In this document: positions 35,788-44,650 of the stretch, one piece after another
How the letters are laid out: each line of letters opens with the position of its first letter
Position numbering within the stretch: position 1 is the first letter of the stretch
Assembly (NCBI RefSeq): GCF_030376605.1
Contig: NZ_JARRAE010000006.1
Span: 124,001-188,000, forward strand
DNA from: Pseudochrobactrum sp. sp1633
Lineage (GTDB): Bacteria; Pseudomonadota; Alphaproteobacteria; Rhizobiales; Rhizobiaceae
Length of the DNA: 64,000 bases
Reading direction: 5' to 3'
Position numbers and translations under genes: made by a program
The notes under the pieces: generated by a model
Told to the model about the DNA's origin: nothing
Seen by the model: the letters and a program-made list of their open reading frames with translations, nothing else
Database searches by the model: none

Positions 35788-36720
35788 ATGAAACTTTTCG
35801 CGGGCAACTCCAATCGTGTCCTAGCAGAATCCGTCGCAAAACATCTGAATATTCCGCTCGGCAAAGCCGTAGTGAAGCGTTTTGCCGATCAGGAAATTTT
35901 CGTAGAAATTCAGGAAAATGTACGTGGTGAGGACGTTTTCGTTCTGCAGTCCACCTCATATCCGACCAATGATCACCTGATGGAACTGCTGATCATGATT
36001 GATGCATTCCGCCGCTCTTCAGCGCGCCGCATCACAGCAGTGATCCCTTATTACGGCTATGCCCGCCAGGATCGCAAACCTGGCCCGCGCACACCGATCT
36101 CCGCCAAGCTGGTTGCCAATCTCATTACTGAAGCCGGTGCAAACCGCGTTCTGACCCTTGACCTTCATGCTGGTCAAATTCAGGGCTTCTTCGATATCCC
36201 GACTGACAATCTCTATGCGGTTCCGGTTATCGCCCGTGACGTTAAAGCCAATTACGCAACCGCTAACTGCATGGTTGTCTCGCCAGACGTTGGCGGTGTG
36301 GTACGCGCCCGCTCACTGGCCAAACGCATTGATGCGCAGCTGGCGATCGTTGACAAGCGCCGCGACCGTCCGGGTGAATCGGAAGTTATGAACGTGATCG
36401 GTGATGTTACCGGCAAAGATTGCCTGCTGTTCGATGATATCGTTGATTCCGGCGGCACACTCTGCAACGCGGCTGAAGCCTTGCTGGCAAAAGGCGCAAC
36501 CAGCGTCACTGCTTATATCACCCACGGCGTTCTCTCCGGCGGTGCGATTGCCCGCATTACCAGCTCCAAGCTGAAAGAACTGGTTATCACAGATTCCATC
36601 CAGCCAACGGCTGCTATCGATCAGGCGCACAATATCCGTGTTCTGTCGATCTCCAGCCTGATCGGTGAAGCAATTGCCCGCACCGCCTCGGAAGAATCCG
36701 TATCCAGCCTGTTCGACTAA
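35788..36720 (+). CDS. prs: Ribose-phosphate pyrophosphokinase
   Basis: A 310-residue PRPP synthase, transferring pyrophosphate from ATP to ribose 5-phosphate for nucleotide, histidine and tryptophan synthesis. Two tandem PRTase-fold domains; [20 protein letters not shown] near 32, the loop [10 protein letters not shown] near 88-97, [12 protein letters not shown] near 122, and the PRPP-binding [13 protein letters not shown] near 212-224. GAGG precedes the ATG, and the length is standard. It ends with two stop codons (TAA TAA) and a strong terminator. Confidence 0.97.
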   Translation: MKLFAGNSNRVLAESVAKHLNIPLGKAVVKRFADQEIFVEIQENVRGEDVFVLQSTSYPTNDHLMELLIMIDAFRRSSARRITAVIPYYGYARQDRKPGPRTPISAKLVANLITEAGANRVLTLDLHAGQIQGFFDIPTDNLYAVPVIARDVKANYATANCMVVSPDVGGVVRARSLAKRIDAQLAIVDKRRDRPGESEVMNVIGDVTGKDCLLFDDIVDSGGTLCNAAEALLAKGATSVTAYITHGVLSGGAIARITSSKLKELVITDSIQPTAAIDQAHNIRVLSISSLIGEAIARTASEESVSSLFD

Positions 36721-36744
36721 TAAGCCGAGCATCAGACTGAATTG

Positions 36745-36776
36745 AAAAAGCCGGATTTCGATCCGGCTTTTTTGTT
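36745..36776 (+). terminator. Terminator of prs
   Basis: AAAAAGCCGGAT, loop TTCG, ATCCGGCTTTTTTG. Confidence 0.92.
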
Positions 36777-36833
36777 TTCTTCTTCACAAAGACAGTGCAT
36801 TCTTTTCCCCTAACACCGGAAAAGGAGTTCAGC

Positions 36834-37454
36834 ATGGCCGACCTTATCCTCTATACAAATCCGATGTCGCGCGGACGCATTGCCCGCTGGATGCTGGAAG
36901 AAACCGGCGTTGCCTACACAACGCAGATCATCCCCTTTGGTCAGGCTATGAAAGGCGCGGATTACACGTCGGTCAATCCGATGGGCAAAGTTCCGGCACT
37001 TCAGCATAATGGTCATATCATCACTGAAACGGCCGCCATCTGCGCCTATCTCGCTGATGTTTTTCCGGAGGCAAAACTCGCACCAACTGCCGATGAGCGG
37101 GCAAAATATTACCGTTGGTTGTTTTTCGGTGCAGGCCCTGTCGAAGCCGCAGTCAGCAATCATGCCAGCGGGTTTAATCCGACAGAAGAGCAAGGCCGGT
37201 TTATCGGCTATGGCTCCTATGAAACTGTTATGGATGTGCTGGATCAGACATTGTCAGCAACGCCCTATATCGCCGGTGACCGTTTTACCGCAGCCGATGT
37301 GTATGTCGGCGCGCAAGTCAATTTCGGACTGGGTTTCAATACGATAGAAAAACGCCCGAGCTTTATCGCTTACAGCCAGAGACTGACGGAGCGTCCGGCT
37401 TTGCAACGCGCAACAGCGCTCGATGATGCAGACATGGCGAAAATGAAAGCCTGA
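36834..37454 (+). CDS. Glutathione S-transferase family protein
   Basis: A 206-residue GST: thioredoxin-fold N-terminal domain (about 1-78; LILYTNPMSRGRIARWMLEE, with GKVPALQ and TETAAICAYLAD for glutathione binding) and an all-alpha C-terminal domain (about 88-200; TPYIAGDRFTAADVYVG). The active-site Ser/Tyr is probably Ser11. AAAGGAG precedes the ATG at 36834 at the right spacing. It ends back to back with the minus-strand ATPase gene: the two stop codons are adjacent (37452-37454 and 37455-37457) with no terminator between, so convergent transcripts would overlap. Substrate unknown. Confidence 0.92.
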   Translation: MADLILYTNPMSRGRIARWMLEETGVAYTTQIIPFGQAMKGADYTSVNPMGKVPALQHNGHIITETAAICAYLADVFPEAKLAPTADERAKYYRWLFFGAGPVEAAVSNHASGFNPTEEQGRFIGYGSYETVMDVLDQTLSATPYIAGDRFTAADVYVGAQVNFGLGFNTIEKRPSFIAYSQRLTERPALQRATALDDADMAKMKA

Positions 37455-38969
37455 TTATTCCGCGGCCTCGGCACTGTCTGCACTTTCATCCGGCCCGTTC
37501 GGATCACCGGCGGCGGTTTCGCAGCCCATATCAGGGAAGGCAACAACGCGCATGCCTTTAAAGTCATTGCGCACAACCAGCAGACCGCGCTCTTCGAAAT
37601 AGGTCAGCAAGCGACGGGCGCGGCTGGTCGAGTGACTGCCATAGGCGCGCGCCAGCGTGGCATCAGACGGGCACGGCGCGCCTTTAACCGCGGCCTGTGC
37701 CACGATCAGGAATACGCCCTGCACATCATCCGTCAGGCTCTCTGACAGCTGCAAGGCAGTCTGCCATTTTTCATCGTCAATCAGCTCATCTCCGCCGCTG
37801 GCCTGCGCCACAGCAAGACGGCGACGGAAGGCAGGCAGAGCCAATGGCTCACCCGGCACACGGTGAATACGGCAACGCACCAGAAAATCCTGATACAGCA
37901 CAGCAACTGTGCGATAAGCCGCCTCCGGATCTTCAATGATCTCGGTCATCACCTTATCCAGCATTTCTTCACGCTCGGCTTCCACCAGCCCCGGAAACAA
38001 TGGCTCATCCGGCACTTCCGCTTCCGGCTTAGCTCTCACCACCTGTTCCAGAATTTCAGCAATCGGGCGTGGCGGCGGTGGCGGTGGTGGTGGGCGACGC
38101 ACAATCATCTTTGCTTCTTGCGCACTCGGCGTAAAAATCAGATCGGCTGCATCAACAGGTGAATCCGGCAATGGCATTAGTTTCGGGCTGGATGAACGGG
38201 CAGAGGTTTCCACCTTGCCGATTTTCACAGACAAAGGGCGGCGCGACAATGCCGGCCCCAGAGCAACAAAATGGCCGCGCTGCAAATCACGGAATTGCTC
38301 GGCCTGACGACGATCCATACCAAGCAGATCAGCGGCACGCGCCATATCAATATCAAGAAATGTGCGCCCCATCAGGAAGTTGGAAGCCTCAGCCGCGACA
38401 TTTTTGGCAAGCTTTGCCAGACGCTGCGTGGCAATCACACCGGCCAGTCCGCGCTTACGGCCACGGCACATCAGGTTGGTCATGGCGCTGAGCGAGATTT
38501 TACGCGCTTCATCAGAAACTTCACCACCGACTGAAGGTGCAAAAAGCTGTGCTTCATCGACAACCACCAGCATCGGATACCAGTAATCACGATCAGCATC
38601 GAACATACCATTGAGGAAAGCCGCTGCGGCTTTCATCTGCTGGTCGATATCCAGACCTTCGAGATTAACCACCACAGACACGCGGTGCTGACGGATACGC
38701 TGGGCAATACGGGTCAGTTCGGCCTCTGTACGCGCAGCATCAACCACCACATGGCCGTAAACATCGGCAAGCGTAACGAAATCACCTTCAGGATCGATGA
38801 TACATTGCTGCACCCAAGGTGCGCTCTGCTCCAGCAGGCGGCGCAACAGATAGGATTTTCCGGAACCGGAATTGCCCTGCACAAGCAGACGTGTTGCCAG
38901 AAGCTCTTCAAGGTCGAGCATAGCAGCGGTGCCGTTTGTCGTGGCTCCCATGTCGATGCCGACCTTCAT
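37455..38969 (-). CDS. HerA/FtsK-like ATP-binding protein (DUF87-type ATPase)
   Basis: A 504-residue RecA-fold ATPase of the HerA/COG0433 group. Walker A GNSGSGKS lies at 32-39, Walker B MLVVVDEAQL at about 132-141, then GRKRGLAGVIATQRLAK near 169-186 including a sensor Arg. After the ATPase core (to about 250) comes a linker with eight prolines (292-299) and a C-terminal helical region (about 340-480). Related proteins act in DNA processing, often with a NurA nuclease; no nurA was seen nearby, so the role is open. AGGAGG precedes the ATG. A terminator-like hairpin stands just upstream on the same strand. Confidence 0.85.
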   Translation of the reverse strand: MKVGIDMGATTNGTAAMLDLEELLATRLLVQGNSGSGKSYLLRRLLEQSAPWVQQCIIDPEGDFVTLADVYGHVVVDAARTEAELTRIAQRIRQHRVSVVVNLEGLDIDQQMKAAAAFLNGMFDADRDYWYPMLVVVDEAQLFAPSVGGEVSDEARKISLSAMTNLMCRGRKRGLAGVIATQRLAKLAKNVAAEASNFLMGRTFLDIDMARAADLLGMDRRQAEQFRDLQRGHFVALGPALSRRPLSVKIGKVETSARSSSPKLMPLPDSPVDAADLIFTPSAQEAKMIVRRPPPPPPPPRPIAEILEQVVRAKPEAEVPDEPLFPGLVEAEREEMLDKVMTEIIEDPEAAYRTVAVLYQDFLVRCRIHRVPGEPLALPAFRRRLAVAQASGGDELIDDEKWQTALQLSESLTDDVQGVFLIVAQAAVKGAPCPSDATLARAYGSHSTSRARRLLTYFEERGLLVVRNDFKGMRVVAFPDMGCETAAGDPNGPDESADSAEAAE

Positions 38970-38991
38970 ATTGCCTCCTGAAATAAACGTG

Positions 38992-39018
38992 AAAAAACGC
39001 CCGTTTGATTAGGGGCGC
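38992..39018 (-). terminator. Terminator-like hairpin upstream of the ATPase gene
   Basis: CGCCC, 10-base loop, GGGCG then TTTTTT on the minus strand, 22 bases before the ATPase start. It might end a short transcript from 39020-39300 or attenuate the ATPase gene; only 5 bp of stem. Confidence 0.35.
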
Positions 39019-39215
39019 ATAAAATAAGATTCGGAATGTGGTTCTGTTTAACAGGTATGGACTATATCACCAAGTGCGGGAAAGCTACGGCTTGTATTAT
39101 ACAACCACCCCTGAACACAAAAACTTGCATCAGCGGCATTAATCGCTTATGAGAGCGCATCCGCGTAGACACCCTTGGAGGCAACGCGGAATGATGTGTC
39201 TGTATCATCGCTGTT

Positions 39216-39243
39216 TTGACTGCGTATTTCACGGACATATCAT
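39216..39243 (+). promoter_or_regulatory. Candidate rplY promoter
   Basis: TTGACT (39216-39221), 16-base spacer, TATCAT (39238-39243). Confidence 0.5.
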
Positions 39244-39301
39244 GTTCCGGAATTTCATCTGATATTGCGGAACACTCCAAATACACTCGAAAGGAAAAGC
39301 C

Positions 39302-39598
39302 ATGAGTGAAGTTAAAGTACTCAAGGCCGTAAAACGCGAACGGGCTGGTAAGGGGTCCTCCCGTGCACTTCGCGACAACGGTCAGATTCCAGCAGTCATC
39401 TATGGTGACAAACAGCCTGCTATTTCAGTCGCAGTAGACTATAAAACAGTCTATTACCTGATCTATGGCGGCGGCTTCAAGTCTACCGTTTTCAACATTG
39501 AAGTTGACGGCCAGACCATCAAAGTTCAGCCTAAAGACTACCAGATGGATCGCGTTAAAGACACGCCGATCCACGTGGATTTCATCCGCGTTGCATAA
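39302..39598 (+). CDS. rplY: Ribosomal protein bL25, short form lacking the CTC domain
   Basis: A 98-residue L25-family protein that binds 5S rRNA in the large subunit. The N-terminal domain is complete: [39 protein letters not shown], and [11 protein letters not shown] to HVDFIRVA. The family in this order normally has a second, C-terminal (CTC/TL5) domain and about 200 residues; here the frame stops exactly at the domain boundary. A 28-base tandem duplication of the last 25 coding bases and stop follows. No residue of the missing domain is visible downstream before the terminator. E. coli L25 also has only one domain, so the protein can work. AAAGGAAAAGCC precedes the ATG. Confidence 0.92.
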   Translation: MSEVKVLKAVKRERAGKGSSRALRDNGQIPAVIYGDKQPAISVAVDYKTVYYLIYGGGFKSTVFNIEVDGQTIKVQPKDYQMDRVKDTPIHVDFIRVA

Positions 39599-39626
39599 TA
39601 TCGTGGATTTCATCCGCGTAGCATAA
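39574..39626 (+). repeat. 28-base tandem duplication of the rplY 3' end
   Basis: CGTGGATTTCATCCGCGTTG...TAA (39574-39598) recurs at 39602-39626 with one mismatch in 25 bases; the offset is 28, so the second copy is out of frame. Both contain TAA. Confidence 0.9.
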
Positions 39627-39659
39627 GTTTTCAAGCCTTTTGGCTTATGACTTGTCAAA

Positions 39660-39689
39660 CATCTCCGGTGAAAACCGGAGATGTTTTTG
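39660..39689 (+). terminator. Terminator of rplY
   Basis: CATCTCCGG, 6-base loop, CCGGAGATGTTTTTG. Confidence 0.88.
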
Positions 39690-39747
39690 TTTGTGATACA
39701 GATATTGCCTGTTAAAAGCGGAATAGTATTTATTCTCGGAGACGACC

Positions 39748-40491
39748 ATGCTGCTCATAGCCGGCCTCGGCAATCCCGGTGCGCAATATGCGCGAAACCG
39801 TCATAATATCGGTTTTATGACCGTGGATGAAATTCATGCCCGTCATCGTTTTTCCCCGTGGACAAAGAAGTTTCAGGCATTGATTTCCGAAGGCATGATC
39901 GACGGTGAAAAAGTGCTGCTGTTGAAACCGCAGACTTTTATGAACCTGTCCGGCCAGTCCGTGGGCGAAGCCATGCGCTTCTACAAACTGGCGATCAGCG
40001 ATCTCGTTGTCGTTTATGACGAACTTGATTTACCGCCTGCAAAACTGCGGATCAAAGCCGGTGGCAGTGCCAATGGTCACAATGGCATCAAATCCATCGA
40101 CTCGCATATGCACGGCCTGCTGAATTCAAAAGACTATCGTCGTCTGCGCCTCGGCATCGGCCATCCGGGTGCAAAAGAACTGGTACATAATTATGTACTG
40201 GGGGATTTTGCCAAAGTCGACAGCGAATGGCTGGATCTGCTGTTTGCTGCTATTTCTGACAATCTGTCCTATCTCGTCAAAAAAGACGATAATGGCTTCA
40301 TGAATAAAATCACGCTGGCAATGGGTGGCAAGCAGACTGAAACCAAAACGGAAGCACCAGTAAAAGCTGTACCAAAAGCCCAAAGCCATATCCGGCAGGC
40401 ACGTCAGACGAATGCAATTGCACCCAAAGTCCCGACGACCGGTCCTATGGCCGACATGCTGGCCAAACTCTTTGGCAAAAAGGGTGACTAA
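39748..40491 (+). CDS. pth: Peptidyl-tRNA hydrolase
   Basis: A 247-residue enzyme that releases peptides from stalled peptidyl-tRNA. The catalytic His19 in RNRHNIGF, Asn66 in [10 protein letters not shown], Asp91 in VVYDELDLP and [13 protein letters not shown] are present. The catalytic core ends near residue 190; a 55-residue tail ([18 protein letters not shown]..., Lys/Ala/Pro-rich) follows. I recall such tails in other members of this order. CGGAGA precedes the ATG. The rplY-pth-ychF order is the classical bacterial arrangement, but each gene here has its own terminator. Confidence 0.95.
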   Translation: MLLIAGLGNPGAQYARNRHNIGFMTVDEIHARHRFSPWTKKFQALISEGMIDGEKVLLLKPQTFMNLSGQSVGEAMRFYKLAISDLVVVYDELDLPPAKLRIKAGGSANGHNGIKSIDSHMHGLLNSKDYRRLRLGIGHPGAKELVHNYVLGDFAKVDSEWLDLLFAAISDNLSYLVKKDDNGFMNKITLAMGGKQTETKTEAPVKAVPKAQSHIRQARQTNAIAPKVPTTGPMADMLAKLFGKKGD

Positions 40492-40502
40492 ACACAAAAC
40501 GC

Positions 40503-40534
40503 GCCGTAAGCTGCAATTTTCAGCGGCTTTTATA
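40503..40534 (+). terminator. Probable terminator of pth
   Basis: GCCG...CTG pairs with CAGCGGC (four-base bulge), then TTTTAT. Confidence 0.5.
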
Positions 40535-40687
40535 CGCAATATGTCCCGTTCCTCTTGACCTGTGCTTGCCCCATAGCGCATAGGCAATGGCAATATTCAT
40601 TACGTTTCATGCTTAACTCTGAGTGCAAGGCCATATTCTCTGGCGGCAGATTTTCAGGATAAGCTCCAGACCGGATAAGGTTCTATT

Positions 40688-41791
40688 ATGGGTTTTAAAT
40701 GCGGTATCGTAGGTCTGCCAAATGTCGGCAAGTCCACTCTCTTCAACGCACTGACCAAAACAGCGGCTGCACAGGCTGCAAACTACCCTTTCTGCACCAT
40801 CGAGCCGAACACCGGTGAAGTCGCCGTGCCGGACAGCCGTATGCGCCAGATCGCAGATATTGCCGGTTCCAAAGAGCTGATCCCGACCCGTATCAACTTT
40901 GTTGATATTGCCGGTCTGGTACGTGGCGCTTCCAAGGGTGAAGGTCTGGGCAACCAGTTCCTCGCTAATATCCGCGAAGTCGATGCGATTGTGCATGTTC
41001 TGCGCTGCTTCGAAGATGACGACATCACCCATGTCGAAGGCCGTATTGATCCGGTATCTGATGCACAGACTGTTGAAACAGAACTGATGCTTTCTGACCT
41101 TGAAAGCCTTGAGCGCCGTATTGTGCAGATCCGCAAACGCGCGACAGGCAAAGACAAGGAAGCGACAACCGTTCTGCCAATGATGGAAGAATCCCTGAAG
41201 CTGCTTCAGAATGGTGAACCTGTCCGCATGCTGCTGAAAGGCATTGCGCCGGATGATCTGCTGATCCTCAAAGGCCTGAACCTTTTGACCTCCAAGCCTG
41301 TTCTCTATGTCTGCAATGTCGCTGAAAGCGATGCGGCCAAAGGCAATGAGCACACGGAAGCTGTCGCGAAAATGGCACAGGAACAGGGTGCGCAGTCCGT
41401 GATTATTTCTGCGGCGATTGAAGCAGAAGTTTCGCAGCTGCCTGATGAAGATGCGCAGCTCTTCCTCGGCGAAATGGGTCTTGAAGAGCCGGGTCTGGAT
41501 CGTCTGATCCGCGCTGGCTACAGCCTGCTCGACCTGATCACTTATTTCACCGCCGGACCAAAAGAAACCCGTGCATGGACTGTGCATCGCGGCGCGAAAG
41601 CTCCGCAGGCTGCCGGTGTGATCCACACGGATTTTGAACGCGGCTTCATTCGCGCACAGACCATCGCTTTCAACGACTACATTACCTACAAAGGTGAAGT
41701 TGCGGCGAAAGAAGCAGGCAAAGCCCGCGATGAAGGTAAAGAATATGTGGTGCAAGACGGCGATGTAATGCTGTTCAAATTCAACACCTGA
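40688..41791 (+). CDS. ychF: Redox-regulated ATPase YchF (OLA1 family)
   Basis: A 367-residue Obg-related P-loop protein that binds ribosomes and prefers ATP. G1 GLPNVGKS lies at 9-16, G3 DIAGLVRGASKGEGLGNQF near 71, G4 is NVAE (a change from NKxD that explains the ATP preference), and a C-terminal TGS domain (about 283-365, ITYFTAGPKETRAWTV). A helical hairpin (about 130-205) separates G3 and G4. All typical. A terminator follows. Confidence 0.97.
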   Translation: MGFKCGIVGLPNVGKSTLFNALTKTAAAQAANYPFCTIEPNTGEVAVPDSRMRQIADIAGSKELIPTRINFVDIAGLVRGASKGEGLGNQFLANIREVDAIVHVLRCFEDDDITHVEGRIDPVSDAQTVETELMLSDLESLERRIVQIRKRATGKDKEATTVLPMMEESLKLLQNGEPVRMLLKGIAPDDLLILKGLNLLTSKPVLYVCNVAESDAAKGNEHTEAVAKMAQEQGAQSVIISAAIEAEVSQLPDEDAQLFLGEMGLEEPGLDRLIRAGYSLLDLITYFTAGPKETRAWTVHRGAKAPQAAGVIHTDFERGFIRAQTIAFNDYITYKGEVAAKEAGKARDEGKEYVVQDGDVMLFKFNT

Positions 41792-41811
41792 TTTTTATAT
41801 ATCGCCGAATT

Positions 41812-41838
41812 AAAAGCCCTGCTCTGCAGGGCTTTTTT
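41812..41838 (+). terminator. Terminator of ychF
   Basis: AAAAGCCCTGC, loop TCT, GCAGGGCTTTTTT. Confidence 0.9.
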
Positions 41839-41965
41839 GTATCTGTGCAATTTAACAAAACACTATTTGACGTTTACGTAAAAGATCATAGGATACAGCA
41901 CCGAAATAAAGCAGCCGCCTATTTTAGTGTATGGCAGCTTGTCACCGAAACGGAGGAGACCGCCG

Positions 41966-42433
41966 TTGAACCAATCCCGTCAGCATTTCAGCTATAATGA
42001 TTTTATCGTCGGTGACAGCATGTCGCTTGGCTCTAAAAATATGACAGCTGAAGAAGTCATCGCTTTTGCCAGCGAGTTTGATCCACAGCCGTTTCACCTC
42101 AGTGAAGAAGCAGGCAAAGCCACTGTTCTCGGTGGTCTCGCGGCCTCTGGCTGGCACACTTGCGCTATGCTGATGCGTATGATGGCAGACACATTCATTC
42201 GCAACTCCGACAGTCAGGGCTCTCCCGGTCTTGAATATGTCAAATGGCTGAAGCCCATTTTGGCCGGAGATACGATTTCCGCGACCACAACCATTTTAGA
42301 GAAGCGTGTCTCCCGTTCTCATCCGACCCTTGGCATCATCCGCATGAATCACAAGATCATCAATCAAAGTGGTGTTTTGGTTTGCGAAGCACAGGGCTCA
42401 ATTTTCATGCGCGTGGATGCTCAGGAGGCATGA
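41966..42433 (+). CDS. MaoC-family hot-dog dehydratase, first of a pair
   Basis: A 155-residue hot-dog-fold protein; MaoC-type enzymes hydrate enoyl-CoA. The hydratase-2 motif is partly visible: FASEFDPQPFHLSEEAG (Asp and His of the active site) and GGLAASGWHT. The start is TTG at 41966, with GGAGGAG seven bases upstream; ATG codons further upstream lack a site. The next gene starts in the ATGA overlap at 42430-42433, so the two are translationally coupled and may form a heterodimer. The substrate is not evident; the pair is common in Rhizobiales. Confidence 0.86.
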   Translation: MNQSRQHFSYNDFIVGDSMSLGSKNMTAEEVIAFASEFDPQPFHLSEEAGKATVLGGLAASGWHTCAMLMRMMADTFIRNSDSQGSPGLEYVKWLKPILAGDTISATTTILEKRVSRSHPTLGIIRMNHKIINQSGVLVCEAQGSIFMRVDAQEA

Positions 42434-42435
42434 TG

Positions 42436-42927
42436 ATGGAAAAGACCAGCAAACCATCGATCCTTGAAGAGAATATCGGCAAAACCGTCACGATTGGCTC
42501 CTACGAGTTTACAGAGGCCAAGATCATCCGCTTTGCCGAAAAATACGATCCGCAACCTTTTCACCTTGATCCGGTTGCCGCCAAGTCCAGCCTGTTCGGT
42601 GGTCTGTGCGCCTCTGGCTGGCACACGACCGCTGTCTGGATGAGACTGAACGTGCAGTCTATGGGCGGGATCATCAAAGCCTGTATGGAGCGCGGAGAAA
42701 CACCGCCGGTCTTTGGCCCCTCTCCCGGTTTTGAAAATCTGCGCTGGGAACATCCGGTCTATGCAGGTGACGTGATTGCCTATACGGCACAGATTACCGG
42801 CATACGCCCGCTGGCTTCCAAACCGGGCTGGTCAATGCTCAGTCACCACTCAACAGCCAGCAATCAGCATGGCGAACGTGTGATGGAGTTTGATGGCGCC
42901 GCTCTGGTTATGCTGCCGCAAAAATAA
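42436..42927 (+). CDS. MaoC-family hot-dog dehydratase, second of a pair
   Basis: A 163-residue paralogue of the gene just upstream, sharing FAEKYDPQPFHLDP and GGLCASGWHT, with an additional YAGDV motif further on. Three ATGs occur in a row (42430, 42433, 42436); the third is seven bases from AGGAGG (42423-42428) and was chosen, though the first overlaps the preceding stop. Both catalytic residues of the hydratase motif seem to be kept in each paralogue, so each could be active. Confidence 0.87.
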   Translation: MEKTSKPSILEENIGKTVTIGSYEFTEAKIIRFAEKYDPQPFHLDPVAAKSSLFGGLCASGWHTTAVWMRLNVQSMGGIIKACMERGETPPVFGPSPGFENLRWEHPVYAGDVIAYTAQITGIRPLASKPGWSMLSHHSTASNQHGERVMEFDGAALVMLPQK

Positions 42928-42942
42928 ATATGCTGCAAAAAC

Positions 42943-42978
42943 TAAAAAGCCTGCCTGATCACTCAGGCAGGCTTTTTA
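42943..42978. terminator. Bidirectional terminator between MaoC pair and apt
   Basis: AAAAAGCCTGCCTGA, short loop, TCAGGCAGGCTTTTT. Confidence 0.92.
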
Positions 42979-43008
42979 TAAATCCCGCTGAACTGGCAAG
43001 AGGTGAGT

Positions 43009-43554
43009 TTAGTCGCCTTCAAATTCCAGCAGCGTGCGAACCTGCACGCCCATTTCTTCCAGCTTTTTACGTCCACCCAGATCAGGCAGGTCGATAATGA
43101 AACAGGCAGCAACAATTTCAGCCTTCATCTGGCGCAGCAGGTTTACAGCCGCAACAGCCGTGCCGCCGGTCGCAATCAAATCATCAACAAGGATGACGCG
43201 CTCACCAGGATGAATTGCATCACTGTGCATCTCCATCTCATCAAGGCCGTATTCCAGACTATAGGCAATCCGCACAGTCTCATAAGGCAGCTTGCCCTTT
43301 TTGCGAATCGGCACAAAACCCGCCGACAGCTGATGCGCCATTGCGCCGCCAAGAATGAAACCGCGTGCTTCCACACCCGCAATCTTATCCGCCTTGCCAC
43401 CGGCAAAAGGAAAAACCAGCTCATCAATAGCACGACGAAATGCCTGAGGATTGCCCATCAGTGTGGTCACATCGCGAAACATTACACCCGGACGCGGATA
43501 GTCCGGAATTGTACGCAACGAAGCCTTCAGAAATTCTTGGGTCTCGTTATTCAT
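43009..43554 (-). CDS. apt: Adenine phosphoribosyltransferase
   Basis: A 181-residue type I PRTase that salvages adenine to AMP using PRPP. PRPP-binding [17 protein letters not shown] near 118-134, [13 protein letters not shown] near 62-74, [19 protein letters not shown] near 83 and [13 protein letters not shown] near 20 are present. GAGG lies upstream of the ATG. It stands alone upstream of the cytochrome operon on the same strand but is separated by 140 bases and a terminator. Confidence 0.95.
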   Translation of the reverse strand: MNNETQEFLKASLRTIPDYPRPGVMFRDVTTLMGNPQAFRRAIDELVFPFAGGKADKIAGVEARGFILGGAMAHQLSAGFVPIRKKGKLPYETVRIAYSLEYGLDEMEMHSDAIHPGERVILVDDLIATGGTAVAAVNLLRQMKAEIVAACFIIDLPDLGGRKKLEEMGVQVRTLLEFEGD

Positions 43555-43695
43555 AGCAAATCCTCATCTGCAAGTATCTGGCCTGCGATTATCCGCTCAA
43601 TTTTTTATTGAAGCACAGAATAGCCGTCCGGCGTTACATTGTTCTGTCCGCTGGCAATAGCACAGCAACACAGAATAACTTCTCAAATTTCACAT

Positions 43696-43722
43696 AAAAA
43701 AGGGCGCCTAAAGCGCCCTTTG
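43696..43722 (-). terminator. Terminator of the cytochrome bc1 operon
   Basis: AAGGGCGC, loop, GCGCCCTT then TTTTT on the minus strand, about 40 bases beyond the cytochrome c1 stop. Confidence 0.85.
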
Positions 43723-43760
43723 TTTATTTATATGATCACGCAATCCGTGTGAAGTGCCGA

Positions 43761-44621
43761 TTAGTGTTTAACTCCGGCAAAAACACGGCGCTTCGCTGCG
43801 TAAACCAGTGCACCCAGCAAAAGCAGGAACACAATAACGCGGAAACCGGTTTTCTTACGGTCTTCCATATGCGGTTCTGCAGCCCACATCAGGAATGCAG
43901 AAATATCGCGTGAATACTGCTCAACCGTTTCCGGTGAACCGTCATCATAAGTTACCTGACCATCGCTGAGCGGTTTGGCCATAGCCAAAGACTTACCAGC
44001 GATAAAGGCAGGGTTATAATGTGTGCCTTCAGGAATTTGCATTCCTGCCGGAGCGGTCTCATCATAGCTGGTCAGCAAAGCGTGAATATAGTCAGGACCG
44101 GCTTCCGCATATTGTGTGAAAATATCAAACACAAAAGTCGGGAAACCGCGTTCCACACCACGCGCCTTGGCGATCAGAGAGAAGTCCGGCGGAACTGCAT
44201 TATTATTCGCTGCCGCCGCTGCTTCCGCATTTGCGAAAGGTGACGGGAAATAATCGCCCGGACGTGCTGCACGGGTGAACATTTCACCATCAGCATTCGG
44301 ACCATCCTGCACTTCATATTCCGCAGCAAAAGCTTTGATCTGGTCATCATTATAACCAAGATCACTCAGCGTGCGAAACGGTACCAGTTTCATGGAATGG
44401 CAGGCAGAACAAACTTCTTTATAGATCTTCAGACCACGCTGAAGCTGCGCCTTGTCATAGGTACCGAAAGGTCCTGCAAACGACCACTTTTCCTGTGTCG
44501 GATGCTTGATCGGGAAATGTGCCGGTTCTGCCTCACTGGCTGCGGTCTCGGCCTGAACAGCGCCCAATGTGAGCGCTGTGGCCAGACCGAAAGCAGCAAG
44601 ACCGGTAAAGAACATTTTCAT
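43761..44621 (-). CDS. petC: Cytochrome c1 of the bc1 complex
   Basis: A 286-residue periplasmic heme protein anchored by one C-terminal helix, transferring electrons from the Rieske protein to cytochrome c. A signal peptide (ending AVQA at about 24), the heme-binding CSACH at 71-75 and a Met-bearing later loop are visible; the C-terminal helix VIVFLLLLGALVYAAKRRVF is near 265. Third gene of the operon, 29 bases after petB. Length typical for a separate c1, not fused to cytochrome b as in some species. Confidence 0.95.
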   Translation of the reverse strand: MKMFFTGLAAFGLATALTLGAVQAETAASEAEPAHFPIKHPTQEKWSFAGPFGTYDKAQLQRGLKIYKEVCSACHSMKLVPFRTLSDLGYNDDQIKAFAAEYEVQDGPNADGEMFTRAARPGDYFPSPFANAEAAAAANNNAVPPDFSLIAKARGVERGFPTFVFDIFTQYAEAGPDYIHALLTSYDETAPAGMQIPEGTHYNPAFIAGKSLAMAKPLSDGQVTYDDGSPETVEQYSRDISAFLMWAAEPHMEDRKKTGFRVIVFLLLLGALVYAAKRRVFAGVKH

Positions 44622-44650
44622 AACTGTACTCTTCCTATCTGGTGCTGCAA

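Larger units (their letters stand above)
38970..39301. other. Divergent region between the ATPase gene and rplY
   Basis: A 332-base spacer. It contains the terminator-like element above, an inverted repeat CCGCGT/ACGCGG (about 39161-39189), the candidate rplY promoter, and an rplY leader hairpin TGTTCCG/CGGAACA (39243-39274). The latter could be a site for autogenous control by L25, which binds structured rRNA, but this is speculation. Confidence 0.35.

Noticed and set aside
40613-41755. A 380-codon open frame on the minus strand opposite ychF
   Set aside because: It mirrors the codon bias of the well-supported ychF gene, has no ribosome-binding site and reads as low-quality protein.
42244-42435. 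A long N-terminal extension of the second MaoC gene
   Set aside because: It runs inside the upstream MaoC gene in another frame; AGGAGG at 42423 fixes the later start.
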